A stretch of DNA of 54,456 bases, taken from positions 1-54,456 of the IMG/VR virus record IMGVR_UViG_3300044295_000287. One strand, 5' to 3'. The notes under the pieces are model-generated. The model saw only the letters and a program-made list of their open reading frames with translations, was not told where the DNA came from and did not search any database. Each line of letters starts with the position of its first letter. Position 1 is the stretch's first letter. Position numbers and translations under genes: made by a program. Of the stretch, positions 45,072 through 53,757 are shown one piece after another. This stretch comes from a virus.

Positions 45072-47615
45072 ATGGATCAAACTGAACTAAACAAATTGCT
45101 TGAAGAGCTAGGAAAAGCCAAAAATTTTGGTATCGAATCGGAAGCATACCAAAAGTCTTTGAAGCGGTTGAACACTGCCACGCAGCAGATAATCAAAGAT
45201 TTCGATGCTGCAAAAAAACTGTCTGCGGATTACAATAAAGCTGTTCAAAATGCCAAGGCTGGATTAATCAGCAGCGAAGAAAAAAATAGAACTTGGTCCA
45301 ACCGGTTAAAGGAATCGGTTAAGGTAATAAACGATAATATAGATGCATTGGAAGAAGAACGCCAGTCTTTGTTAAAAACTGGTAATCTTAGAGATGCAAC
45401 AGAAAAACTCAAACAAATTGAAGAGAAAAAATCTCTTGCTGCGGAGCAGGCCAAAAAAGCTGCGGTAGAAGAGTCAACAGCTGAACTTAAAAACTTTGGT
45501 AAAACCATTACTAATATAACTGTTGGAGCTGTTGGTGGGTTAGCTAGAAATTTAACTAGTAATGCAGGTGCAATAGAAACCGGTGGCGCTATAATGAACG
45601 CGGCAATAGATGGTGCCGCTGCTGCTGGTAGTTCTGCTGGTAAATCAATAGGTGCATTTGGTCAAGCAGCTATGCAGAGCGGCGGCAAATTGCGTACTGT
45701 TGGTATTGCCGCAACATTAGCTGGTGGCGCACTAGAAAGTCTTGCCGATAATGGTGCAAAAGCTGCTAAGTTTGCAGTTGAAATTTTAGGCAAACAACTT
45801 GGTCAATTACGAGACGGTTTCCAAGCAGGAAGTAAATCCGGTGCTGTTTTTGCTGATGGTATGACTGGTATGAAAAATGCGGCCGGTGAAGCAGGTTTAA
45901 CGGTTCAGCAGTTTGGCAAAGTAGTTTCAGAAAATGCAAAAAGTTTGGGTGCAAGTGGCATGGGTATGACTGCCGCGGCAGAACGTATGGCCAGAATTAA
46001 AGGAGACATAGACAAATCTGGTGTAGGAGTTCGTTTGCAAAACTTAGGTTATAGTTTTGAAGAACAAGCTGGTTTAGTTTCTGAAGTAATGGGAAATTTA
46101 AATCGTTTTGGTAAAGGTCGCAGCTTAAGTGATAAAGAAATAATGCAGGAGACAGAGAAGTATGCAAAAGACTTACGTTTACTAAGTGCGGTAAGCGGCG
46201 AAGAAGCCAAATCAAAAATGCAACAAGCACGTGATGCCGCAAACAATTTGGCATTCCAAAATAAACTAGCAGAGATGCCGGCAAAGCAAGCAGAAGAAAT
46301 TCAGAGAGCGATGGCAGCAATGAGTCCAATGCAACAAAAAGCTTTTATGGAAATGCAGCTTTTTGGAACGGCGATAAGCAAAGAAAGTGCCATAATGATG
46401 TCAACTAATCGTGGATTTTCACAAAGCGTAAGTGAATTCAGCGATAAAGCCAACAAGGGTATACTAACACAGGAAGAAACTCTTAAGATACAAGCAAACA
46501 CTAAAGAATTAACGCTCAAAGATAGAAAAAATACAAAAGAAATAGGATTAGCTGGCTTTGCGGGTAAGGGAGGTTTGGAAGGCTTATCTGCTAGTATGAA
46601 TCAAACTTTTGCAGAAGCCGCAAAGAATTTAGATCCTGAACAACTGGCAAAACAATTAGCAACATTAGGTAAAGCAGCAGAAACGCAGGATGATCTAACT
46701 AAAAAATTCTTAGCCTCAGAAAAGGCATATCAAGATTCCATGGTAGGCTTGCAGAAAATGGCGATAGAACACATGGATACATATGTTTCGGGACTTAAAG
46801 GAATTAATGAAGCAATATCCAAACAATTGAATGATTCAGGTTCCATTACAAATTCGCTAATGAGTGGCATTGGTGATGTAATAACTACAGTTGTTGGAGC
46901 CATGATTCCAGGACTGTTGTCTAAAATACCCAGTATCTTTAATAAATCTGGACAAGGTGGGCCAGAGAGTTTAGGTCCAAGTGGTGGCGGGTCTAGTCCA
47001 GCGGGTGATGGAGGATCTGGTGGGCTGCGTCAAAATAAAAAAGGTCAATGGATTACAGACAAAGGCAAATTCGCATCAAAAGCGCAGATTGCAGAACACA
47101 TGGCACAGTCCGGGGGAGGTAAAGGTCTTGCAGGAAGAATTGGTGGATTTTTAGGAAACCTAGGAAGTAGAGCTGCTGGATTAGCAGGGGGACTTGGAAC
47201 TACTCTGGGCACTAGCGTAGGTGCAGTAGGAGCAGGTACATTGGCTAGCAGTGCATTAGCTGCAGGTGCAGCAGGATATGGAGCCGGAACCTTATTAAAT
47301 GAATATACCCCAATACAAGATTGGCTAGCTTCTGGAATTGACAAAATTACAGGGATAGAAAGTAAGGGAAAATCCTTAACCGAACCCACATTAGCGCCAG
47401 CAACAAGTCTAAGCTCGAAAGCAACTGGTTTAGCACTCGCTGCGGGAAGTGATACATCTTCCGGAGCCGTGCAAAAAACTTCCGAAACAACGGCCAAACT
47501 GGCACAGGATCAACTGGACAGTGTACGCAGCGGCGTAGATTTAAACGCCCAAATATTAGCAGAGATAAAAAATAGTAATAGTATTATGAAGCAAATGGCT
47601 GCTAATATGGCATAA
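45072..47615 (+). CDS. Putative tail tape-measure protein
   Basis: 847 aa. The N-terminal 130 residues are a charged coiled coil. A hydrophobic Gly/Ala stretch (about 148-235) follows, then a long helical middle. The C-terminal part has two hydrophobic segments (GIGDVITTVVGAMIPGLLSK about residue 600; GLGTTLGTSVGAVGAGTLAS about 715) and the motif YGAGTLLNEY followed by WLASGIDKITGI, typical of phage tape measures. These proteins set tail length and are ejected into the host. Longer than T4 gp29 (590 aa). Placement next to the hub gene gp26 supports the call. A late promoter lies upstream. Confidence 0.72.
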   Translation: MDQTELNKLLEELGKAKNFGIESEAYQKSLKRLNTATQQIIKDFDAAKKLSADYNKAVQNAKAGLISSEEKNRTWSNRLKESVKVINDNIDALEEERQSLLKTGNLRDATEKLKQIEEKKSLAAEQAKKAAVEESTAELKNFGKTITNITVGAVGGLARNLTSNAGAIETGGAIMNAAIDGAAAAGSSAGKSIGAFGQAAMQSGGKLRTVGIAATLAGGALESLADNGAKAAKFAVEILGKQLGQLRDGFQAGSKSGAVFADGMTGMKNAAGEAGLTVQQFGKVVSENAKSLGASGMGMTAAAERMARIKGDIDKSGVGVRLQNLGYSFEEQAGLVSEVMGNLNRFGKGRSLSDKEIMQETEKYAKDLRLLSAVSGEEAKSKMQQARDAANNLAFQNKLAEMPAKQAEEIQRAMAAMSPMQQKAFMEMQLFGTAISKESAIMMSTNRGFSQSVSEFSDKANKGILTQEETLKIQANTKELTLKDRKNTKEIGLAGFAGKGGLEGLSASMNQTFAEAAKNLDPEQLAKQLATLGKAAETQDDLTKKFLASEKAYQDSMVGLQKMAIEHMDTYVSGLKGINEAISKQLNDSGSITNSLMSGIGDVITTVVGAMIPGLLSKIPSIFNKSGQGGPESLGPSGGGSSPAGDGGSGGLRQNKKGQWITDKGKFASKAQIAEHMAQSGGGKGLAGRIGGFLGNLGSRAAGLAGGLGTTLGTSVGAVGAGTLASSALAAGAAGYGAGTLLNEYTPIQDWLASGIDKITGIESKGKSLTEPTLAPATSLSSKATGLALAAGSDTSSGAVQKTSETTAKLAQDQLDSVRSGVDLNAQILAEIKNSNSIMKQMAANMA

Positions 47616-47618
47616 ATA
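47611..47618 (+). promoter_or_regulatory. Candidate late promoter overlapping the tape-measure stop codon
   Basis: CATAAATA; the TAA is the stop of the tape-measure gene. RNA would start near 47624, 11 nt before the ATG at 47635, with GGAAA between. Confidence 0.4.
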
Positions 47619-47634
47619 TTACTGGAAATATATT

Positions 47635-48087
47635 ATGAAAACCAAAGACATTGTAAGATTGGACGAATTTTGGCCCTTTGGCAACAAACAAGATAAAGCT
47701 GCGGCTGCAGAACAGAAAAAAGGGCAAGATTGGTTGTATAAATTAATCAGCCAAACTTACAGTGCTTGGAATCAACGCCTAGGAACAAATAAATATACAC
47801 CAGATGCTACTGGTTTTAACAAATTTAAAACAGAATTTCTAACCCCATTGAAAAACTGGCCACCAGATCCTGAATCTTTTGACAATCAGTCAATATACAA
47901 ATATATTGAAGCTTATCACAAACAATTAGCAGCAGAGGAAGATACTGCGCCACAACCCTCACAACCCCCAAAAACCTCACAAACGGTACAAACAATCCAA
48001 AACGTTATTAAGGCAATACGATCTTTGTCTGTAGAAGAAGCTGGTGAATTGATAGATGAACTTAGAGCAGATGGATATAAAATATGA
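47635..48087 (+). CDS. Hypothetical late protein (150 aa)
   Basis: I do not recognise it. The N-terminus has LDEFWPFGNKQD, a helical middle includes WLYKLISQTYSAWNQRLGT, a Pro/Gln/Thr linker (about 107-120) follows, and the C-terminus is a helical SLSVEEAGELIDELRADGYK segment. The stop overlaps the next ATG (ATGA), so it is coupled to the 399-aa gene. Location between the tape measure and portal, with late promoters on both sides, suggests a virion or assembly protein. Confidence 0.7.
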   Translation: MKTKDIVRLDEFWPFGNKQDKAAAAEQKKGQDWLYKLISQTYSAWNQRLGTNKYTPDATGFNKFKTEFLTPLKNWPPDPESFDNQSIYKYIEAYHKQLAAEEDTAPQPSQPPKTSQTVQTIQNVIKAIRSLSVEEAGELIDELRADGYKI

Positions 48088-49283
48088 AAAACAACAAACG
48101 TTCGATCAAAGAAGGACCATTTGATTTTTTACGTGGACTAGCCGGAAAAGCAAAGAAACGACTGGCGCCAGCTACACAAACAAGCCCTGCAATAACTGAT
48201 TTTGGAACGGTGGGCGCTAAACGAGCAATGGCTAGAACTGCACAACCTACCGCAGCGAAGGTACCAAACACTACTCCTGCGTCCGCCGCAACAACTACTC
48301 CTGAACCTATTCAAAGAGTAGTTACTGCACCAAACCCAGCACAGAAAACAAATGCTGAATGGGCGCAATCTGCAGGATTTGCAAGTGTAGCTGATTGGTA
48401 CAATGATATCAATAAAAAAGCCATGTCACCTGACCCAAAAGTCGCAGCTCAAGCGCAGGTAGATTTGAGAAACTACAAGAAGAATGCCGAAGAAGATAGA
48501 GCAGAACTAGAGGCGCAAAAAGCCGCAGCACAGCAGGCAGCTCAACCATCAACGCAAGCAGCACAGACGGCTCAACCAATACAAGCAACTGCGGCACAGG
48601 CTCCTAAACTTTCAGTAAGCGATATCAAAGAAGCAATGCTCAAATTATCTCAAACGGAGTTTCAACAGGCTGTTCGAGCGTTACAATATGTGGTAAGCAA
48701 AAAGACCAAACCCACACAAACACAACCTGGGAAACAGCAGGAACCAATTAGCATCGGTGGTCAAAAATTAGATCCGAATAACCCAAAAGACGCCAAATTG
48801 ATTGCGCAGATTTCGGCACAGCCTAATGCACCAACAGCACCAACAGCACCAACAGCAGCAACCACTGCTCCTACCATGGCATCTTACACCGAGCCAATGT
48901 CAACAAAAGGCACAGCTTCAATGGCGGCACCTGCGACGGCGGCACAAATAACTCCTACTAAGGTTAAGGCGACGGTAAATGCAACCCCAACAGCTCGTTC
49001 ACCGAGCGAAATGTCCCAAGCTGATTACGTGAGACAATTCCAACAACGGCAAGCAGCCGGAGAATCTCGTGTTACTCGTACAGCGGAAAATGCATTGAGT
49101 ATGTTTGAAAGCTTTGTAGCTAATCCAAAAGCAACAAAGCCCAAAGCCGACCTCAAACAACTAACCGAAAGTCGATTGGTTAAAAAGTCCAAGCCGCAGC
49201 CAAAAGTAGCCAAAAAGTCAGTAATCCTGGAATCAAAAACATCCAATGACATTATGGCACTTTGGAAAAAGATGGACCGTTAA
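48084..49283 (+). CDS. Hypothetical Ala/Pro/Thr-rich late protein (399 aa)
   Basis: No known family seen. The N-terminus (IKEGPFDFLRGLAGKAKKRL) is basic and helical; long low-complexity Ala/Pro/Thr/Gln stretches fill about 35-300, including tandem APTAPTAPTAA. The C-terminal 80 residues (NALSMFESFVANP, then ESKTSNDIMALWKKMDR) look like a folded helical tail. The helical segment SVSDIKEAMLKLSQTEFQQA resembles the C-terminal segment of the 150-aa partner in position and style, so the two could interact. Composition suggests a virion-internal or scaffold-type protein; unproven. Confidence 0.7.
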   Translation: MKNNKRSIKEGPFDFLRGLAGKAKKRLAPATQTSPAITDFGTVGAKRAMARTAQPTAAKVPNTTPASAATTTPEPIQRVVTAPNPAQKTNAEWAQSAGFASVADWYNDINKKAMSPDPKVAAQAQVDLRNYKKNAEEDRAELEAQKAAAQQAAQPSTQAAQTAQPIQATAAQAPKLSVSDIKEAMLKLSQTEFQQAVRALQYVVSKKTKPTQTQPGKQQEPISIGGQKLDPNNPKDAKLIAQISAQPNAPTAPTAPTAATTAPTMASYTEPMSTKGTASMAAPATAAQITPTKVKATVNATPTARSPSEMSQADYVRQFQQRQAAGESRVTRTAENALSMFESFVANPKATKPKADLKQLTESRLVKKSKPQPKVAKKSVILESKTSNDIMALWKKMDR

Positions 49284-49298
49284 GAGTTGTTTGGCTAC

Positions 49299-49343
49299 CA
49301 CGATGAGTCTATAAATAGCTAATATATTGAAGGATTCATCGTG
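49299..49343 (+). promoter_or_regulatory. Late promoter inside a hairpin that buries the portal start codon
   Basis: TATAAATA (49310-49317) lies in the loop of an 11-bp inverted repeat: CACGATGAGTC (49299-49309) pairs with GATTCATCGTG (49333-49343), with one G-U. The 3' arm includes the GTG start codon (49341-49343). RNA from this promoter starts near 49323 and lacks the 5' arm; AAGGA (49330-49334) is then free. Read-through RNA would have the start site closed. Confidence 0.72.
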
Positions 49344-51074
49344 AGCTGGAAAAAGCATTTTAAAGTCGTAGAGATTAACAACGTAAGCCCACTGTCTAAT
49401 GCTGGGCAAAACGTTAACGATTTTGCGTATAGAAACTACCAATACCAATTACCAGAAGTTTATATTGGACACCCCAACCGACTAGATCGTTACAATCAAT
49501 ACGAACAAATGGATTGTGACAGCGAGGTCAATGCGGCACTGGACGTGTTGGCTGAATTCTGTACACAATCCAATAAAGAAACACATACACCATTTGATCT
49601 CAAGTTCAAAGAACGACCTACTGATCGTGAAATCAATATACTTAAAGAACAACTACAAACTTGGTGTAATCTAAACAAACTAAACAAGCGTATCTTCAAA
49701 CTATTTAGAAATACTTTGAAGTATGGAGACCAAGTTTTTTTACGTGATCCGGAAACCTTTGAACTTTATTGGGTAGAAATGAGTAAAGTTACTAAAGTTA
49801 TTGTGAATGAAAGCAAGGGCAAAGAACCAGAGCAATATATAGTGAAAGAAATAAACCCTAACTTTCAAAACTTAACAGTCACACAGGTTAGTACTAGCGA
49901 TACATTTGTCAATCATCCACAGGTGGGTGGTCCCAGTGGGGCTTATGTGCAACCCAAGACGCCTTACAGTGGCGGCACACGGTTCAGTCATGCACAAAAC
50001 GAATCCTGCATCAATGCAGAACATGTGGTACATTTTAGCTTAACTGAAGGCCTGGATGTAAACTGGCCATTTGGTAACAGTATATTGGAACAGATTTTCA
50101 AAGTATTCAAACAAAAAGAATTGCTGGAAGACAGCATCATCATTTACCGCGTACAACGTGCCCCTGAGCGTAGAGTATTTAAGATTGACGTGGGTAATAT
50201 GCCCAGCCACATGGCCATGGCATTTGTTGAGCGGGTAAAAAATGAAGTTTGGCAGCGCCGCATACCTACACAAGCCGGTGGCGGCAGCAATATGATGGAT
50301 GCAACATACAATCCATTATCTATAAATGAAGATTATTTCTTTCCAGTGGGCGAAGGTGGTCGTGGTAGTGATGTAACCACTCTTGCCGGTGGTCAAAATC
50401 TAGGTGAGATTGACGACCTGCGTTTCTTCACAAACAAATTATTCCGTGGCCTACGTATACCCAGTAGCTATTTGCCTACTGGCCCCGAAGATGGCACACA
50501 AGCATTTACCGATGGCAAAGTAGGAACCGCACTGATACAGGAATGGCGTTTCAATCAATATTGTAAACGACTGCAGAACATGTTGTCTGAAAAACTGGAC
50601 AAAGAGTTTAAAATGTATTGCCGTTGGCGTGGTGTGAATATTGATGGTAGTATTTTTGAACTAGCATTCTGTGAGCCACAAAACTTTAGCACATACAAAC
50701 AGGCCGAAGTAGATTCAGCCAAAGTACAAACATTTACCAGCTTGGAACAAGTGCCTTACTTGAGCAAACGTTTCTTGCTCAAGCGTTATTTGGGCTTGAC
50801 TGAGGAAGAAATGGCGGAAAATGATGACTTGTGGCAGGAAGAAAAAGGTGATGCCTCAGAGTCCACACCGGGCGATGTTGGTTTACGTGGTGTGGGTGTG
50901 ACACCGGGCGGTATTGAAACAGACATGTCCATGGCAGATAGTTTAACACCGCCAGATGAAGGCGGTATGTTGGGTGCAGAGCCTGCGCCTGGTGCAGCAG
51001 GTATAGCACCAGTACCGGGCGCAGCACCGGCAGCAGCTGGGCCACCGGGCATGGCGGGTGCACCTACAGCATAA
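49341..51074 (+). CDS. gp20: Portal vertex protein gp20
   Basis: 577 aa (T4 gp20 is 524). Conserved gp20 features include VNAALDVLAEFCTQSN, FKLFRNTLKYGDQVFLRDPE, HVVHFSLTEGLDVNWPFGNS, IYRVQRAPERRVFKIDVGNM and DDLRFFTNKLFRGLRIPSSY. The portal forms the dodecameric ring through which DNA enters the head. Start GTG at 49341 with AAGGA 6 nt before it. The last 70 residues are a Gly/Ala/Pro-rich tail beyond the usual fold. It begins the head-assembly cluster portal, core proteins, protease, scaffold. Confidence 0.95.
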   Translation: MSWKKHFKVVEINNVSPLSNAGQNVNDFAYRNYQYQLPEVYIGHPNRLDRYNQYEQMDCDSEVNAALDVLAEFCTQSNKETHTPFDLKFKERPTDREINILKEQLQTWCNLNKLNKRIFKLFRNTLKYGDQVFLRDPETFELYWVEMSKVTKVIVNESKGKEPEQYIVKEINPNFQNLTVTQVSTSDTFVNHPQVGGPSGAYVQPKTPYSGGTRFSHAQNESCINAEHVVHFSLTEGLDVNWPFGNSILEQIFKVFKQKELLEDSIIIYRVQRAPERRVFKIDVGNMPSHMAMAFVERVKNEVWQRRIPTQAGGGSNMMDATYNPLSINEDYFFPVGEGGRGSDVTTLAGGQNLGEIDDLRFFTNKLFRGLRIPSSYLPTGPEDGTQAFTDGKVGTALIQEWRFNQYCKRLQNMLSEKLDKEFKMYCRWRGVNIDGSIFELAFCEPQNFSTYKQAEVDSAKVQTFTSLEQVPYLSKRFLLKRYLGLTEEEMAENDDLWQEEKGDASESTPGDVGLRGVGVTPGGIETDMSMADSLTPPDEGGMLGAEPAPGAAGIAPVPGAAPAAAGPPGMAGAPTA

Positions 51075-51077
51075 ATA
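51070..51077 (+). promoter_or_regulatory. Candidate late promoter overlapping the portal stop codon
   Basis: CATAAATA; TAA at 51072-51074 is the portal stop. RNA would start near 51083, which would fit an ATG at 51100 better than the one at 51085. Confidence 0.3.
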
Positions 51078-51084
51078 ATTGATC

Positions 51085-51348
51085 ATGTTTATAGTTGAAA
51101 TGTTCCCAGCCACTAGCCGCGATGCCGACGATGCAGATACAAGTCGCAAGGATACTGACTACAGGTTCAGTCCTGGCGAGGACAATACCAAGCTAAAAAT
51201 ATCAAACACTAGAAAAACTCGTCTAACTCTTGGTCATATTAACAAACTGAGGCTTATGAATGAATTGCGAGCAATTGAAAAGCAGCAGGATATTAAACGA
51301 GTACGTAAACAATATGCTGCACCTGCACAGCCAGGACCTGGATTATAG
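51085..51348 (+). CDS. Small hypothetical protein after the portal
   Basis: About 87 aa from the ATG at 51085; another ATG at 51100 (MFPATSRDADDADTSRK) is equally possible, and neither has a good ribosome site. The protein is charged, with a basic helical C-terminal half (LRLMNELRAIEKQQDIKRVR) and a Pro/Gly end. Small proteins at this place in T4-like phages are prohead core components (gp67/gp68), but I see no clear sequence match. It is followed by a strong terminator. Confidence 0.55.
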   Translation: MFIVEMFPATSRDADDADTSRKDTDYRFSPGEDNTKLKISNTRKTRLTLGHINKLRLMNELRAIEKQQDIKRVRKQYAAPAQPGPGL

Positions 51349-51371
51349 ATAATTTTTGCAAGAAAAACCCC

Positions 51372-51400
51372 AAAAACCGCTTATATCAAGCGGTTTTTTT
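51372..51400 (+). terminator. Strong rho-independent terminator
   Basis: AACCGCTT (51375-51382) pairs with AAGCGGTT (51388-51395), extended by A-T pairs, with a 5-nt loop and a run of seven T. It separates the portal transcript from the acidic core-protein gene. Confidence 0.88.
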
Positions 51401-51452
51401 ATGTATGTAGTAAATATCCATGTAGATATGCTAACCCTAAAAGGAGTCTTAT

Positions 51453-52502
51453 ATGAGCAAAAGAACATCTAACCAGTATGAGCAGCTGATTGAGTACATC
51501 CTAAACGATGAGACCGACAAAGCTCGTGCTGTATTTCATGATATAGTAGTTAATCGCAGCCGTCAAATTTACGAAAGTGTACTTGACGAAACCGATTTAG
51601 AAGAAGTAGCAATGGATCCTGCTATGGCCGATGAAGGTATGAGCGATATGCAGGGCGAAGTTGAAGAAGATTTAGTCAGCGAAGAAGATGACGAAATGGC
51701 CATGGATATGCCCAGTGACGATCAAGCACAGGACATGGCTGGCGAGTTTGGTGACGAGCCAGCAGGCGATGGCATGGGCGATGAAATGGGTGCCGATGAC
51801 ATGGGTGGCGAAGAAGAACTTGAAGATCGCGTTATGGATCTAGAAGATGCGCTGGAAGAATTAAAGCGTGAATTTGACGATCTTATGGCCGATGAAAAGA
51901 ACGAGCCAGAGCACAACGATGGCATTGATGACCCAGACTTTGGCGGTGAAGACGACGGCGAAGAAGAAATGGGTGACGAAGAAGAAGCCGGTGAAGAAGA
52001 AGCTGGCGAAGAGGATGAAGAGTCGCTAGACGAAGCTTCTGAGGAAGAAACCGTAGAAGAAGCAGCTGAAGAAGAGGAAGAAGAATCCTTGGAAGAGTCT
52101 GCCGAAGAAGACGAGGAAGAAGAGGAAGAAGAAACTGTGGAAGAAAGCAAACAATTTCGTACAAAAAGCGTAGCAGAACTAATGCGTGAATATGTTGAAA
52201 AAGTTTCTACACCTGAGAACACCGAAGGTAAAGGTGTTGGTAACGCAGGTAGAGTAGCTACGGTTTACACAAAAAATCCCGTTGCAGGAAAGAATGACAT
52301 GGGCGGTACTACAAAAAATATCGCACGTGGCAGCGGTGGTCAAGCAAATCCAGATGGCAAGAGCGCACCTAGCTCAGAGAAGCCAAAAGATTTGATTGGC
52401 AAAGTGCAAAATACTGCTGGTGGTAGCAAGAAGTTGGAAGCTGCAAAGAAGCCAACTACAAGCCAAGCTAGTGGTACAAACAAAAATAGCGTGATTGATT
52501 AA
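51453..52502 (+). CDS. Very acidic prohead core-type protein
   Basis: 349 aa. Residues 1-45 (NQYEQLIEYILNDETDKARA, then VFHDIVVNRSRQIYES) resemble the N-terminus of gp68-like prohead core proteins. Residues about 50-230 are extremely rich in Glu and Asp, with Gly/Met in the first part and unbroken Glu/Ala/Ser repeats in the second. The last 110 residues are Gly/Lys/Ser/Thr-rich and basic (NAGRVATVYTKNPVAGKND). Core proteins help shape the prohead and are cleaved by gp21. AAAAGGAG lies about 9 nt before the ATG. gp67 versus gp68 cannot be settled. Confidence 0.7.
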   Translation: MSKRTSNQYEQLIEYILNDETDKARAVFHDIVVNRSRQIYESVLDETDLEEVAMDPAMADEGMSDMQGEVEEDLVSEEDDEMAMDMPSDDQAQDMAGEFGDEPAGDGMGDEMGADDMGGEEELEDRVMDLEDALEELKREFDDLMADEKNEPEHNDGIDDPDFGGEDDGEEEMGDEEEAGEEEAGEEDEESLDEASEEETVEEAAEEEEEESLEESAEEDEEEEEEETVEESKQFRTKSVAELMREYVEKVSTPENTEGKGVGNAGRVATVYTKNPVAGKNDMGGTTKNIARGSGGQANPDGKSAPSSEKPKDLIGKVQNTAGGSKKLEAAKKPTTSQASGTNKNSVID

Positions 52503-52516
52503 GTAATAAGACCAGC

Positions 52517-53155
52517 ATGTCTACAACATTACTTAGAGAACAACTTTCGTTCGACCAGGCAAACTTAGTACTAGAGACTGAGGGCACTGGCGAACGAAAG
52601 GATCTTTTTCTCAAAGGTATCTTTATTCAGGCAGCGGTTGAGAATCAAAATAAACGCATCTACCCAGTTGAAGAAATTAGCAAGGCAGTAGATTTTATTA
52701 ACGAACAAATTGCCAAAGGACACAGCGTATTGGGCGAGGTAGATCACCCAGCTGACCTAAAAATTAACTTAGACCGTGTTAGTCACGTAATTACTAAAAT
52801 GTGGATGGATGGTCCTAATGGTTTTGGAAAAATGAGAATTATTCCAACACCCATGGGCAACATAGTTAAAACCATGTTGGATTGTGGTGTAAAACTAGGT
52901 GTCAGTTCACGTGGCAGTGGTGAAGTTGATGACGGCACGGGCAAGGTACGTAACTTTGAAATAGTAACAGTTGATATCGTGGCACAACCCAGTGCCCCAA
53001 ATGCTTATCCTAAACCTGTATTTGAAGGGTTGATGAATATGCAGGGTGGACATAGGGTGATCGAAGCATCTAAGGATGTTAGTGCCGATCTAAGAGTACA
53101 AAAGTATTTGAGAGAATCGGTATTAAAACTTATAAACGAACTGAAATTAAAATGA
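52517..53155 (+). CDS. gp21: Prohead core protease gp21
   Basis: 212 aa, the same length as T4 gp21. The herpesvirus-type serine protease motifs are visible: GEVDHP with His77 and GVSSRGSG with Ser130/Ser131. QNKRIYP and FEIVTVDIVAQPSAP are also conserved. It cleaves scaffold, core and shell proteins during head maturation. The C-terminus is intact even though an endonuclease gene starts within its stop codon (ATGA overlap, 53152-53155). Confidence 0.93.
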   Translation: MSTTLLREQLSFDQANLVLETEGTGERKDLFLKGIFIQAAVENQNKRIYPVEEISKAVDFINEQIAKGHSVLGEVDHPADLKINLDRVSHVITKMWMDGPNGFGKMRIIPTPMGNIVKTMLDCGVKLGVSSRGSGEVDDGTGKVRNFEIVTVDIVAQPSAPNAYPKPVFEGLMNMQGGHRVIEASKDVSADLRVQKYLRESVLKLINELKLK

Positions 53156-53757
53156 CTACAGCTTTTCTTTACAAATGGACCCACATACCCACGTTGAATT
53201 GGTATGTGGGGTCACGAACAGCAAGAGGTTGCCATCCAGATGATGGTTACATCTGTTCAAGCAAGTTAGTCAAACCTATGATCTTAGAAAATAAAGAAGA
53301 GTGGTATCGACATATAATTGCAACAGGTAGCCCGTCCGAAATGATTGAACTAGAAAGTGAAATTCTACAGTTATTAGATGCCAAAAACGATTCTAGAAGT
53401 TTTAACCAATCTAATAATGATAAAAAATTTTCAATGTCTGGTAAGCAAAAAGGACCAATGAGTCAGAGGCATAAAGATAAATTATCAAAATCTAAAAAAG
53501 GTCGAGTCGCTTGGAATAAAGGTTTGACGAAAGAAACTAATGAAAAAGTACGATTAAATGGCATTAGATCAGGAAATACCAGAAAAGGTAAACCAGGACA
53601 TTCATTTACACCCGAACAACGTCTAAAAATTGGTAACACAGAAAGATTAACTAAGCAAAACAAAAAGAGAATTTGCGGTGCCCAAGAACTCGACACCGGA
53701 ATAACCCAACAGGACAGAGGGTTACAAGAAGTCCTATTAAGGAGAACCAAATGCTAG
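53152..53757 (+). CDS. GIY-YIG homing endonuclease between gp21 and gp22
   Basis: 201 aa. The N-terminus is a GIY-YIG variant: FLYKWTHIPTLNWYVGSRTA, with GCHPDDGYICSS next, and MIELESEILQLL carrying the expected Glu. NUMOD3-like motifs (QRHKDKLSKSKKGRVAWNKG, TRKGKPGHSFTPEQRLKIGN) bind DNA. Its ATG overlaps the gp21 stop and its TAG lies inside the gp22 start region, overlapping by 7 nt; the gp22 ribosome site AAGGAG is in its last codons. The insertion therefore leaves both head genes intact and joins their translation. Confidence 0.85.
   Translation: MTTAFLYKWTHIPTLNWYVGSRTARGCHPDDGYICSSKLVKPMILENKEEWYRHIIATGSPSEMIELESEILQLLDAKNDSRSFNQSNNDKKFSMSGKQKGPMSQRHKDKLSKSKKGRVAWNKGLTKETNEKVRLNGIRSGNTRKGKPGHSFTPEQRLKIGNTERLTKQNKKRICGAQELDTGITQQDRGLQEVLLRRTKC

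Noticed and set aside
51405-51420. Late promoter AGTAAATA before the acidic core gene
   Set aside because: Two differences from nothing but the core, and about 40 nt from the start; too weak to list.
51722-52222. Minus-strand Ser-rich open frame
   Set aside because: It is the complement of the Glu-rich GAA/GAG repeats in the acidic core protein.
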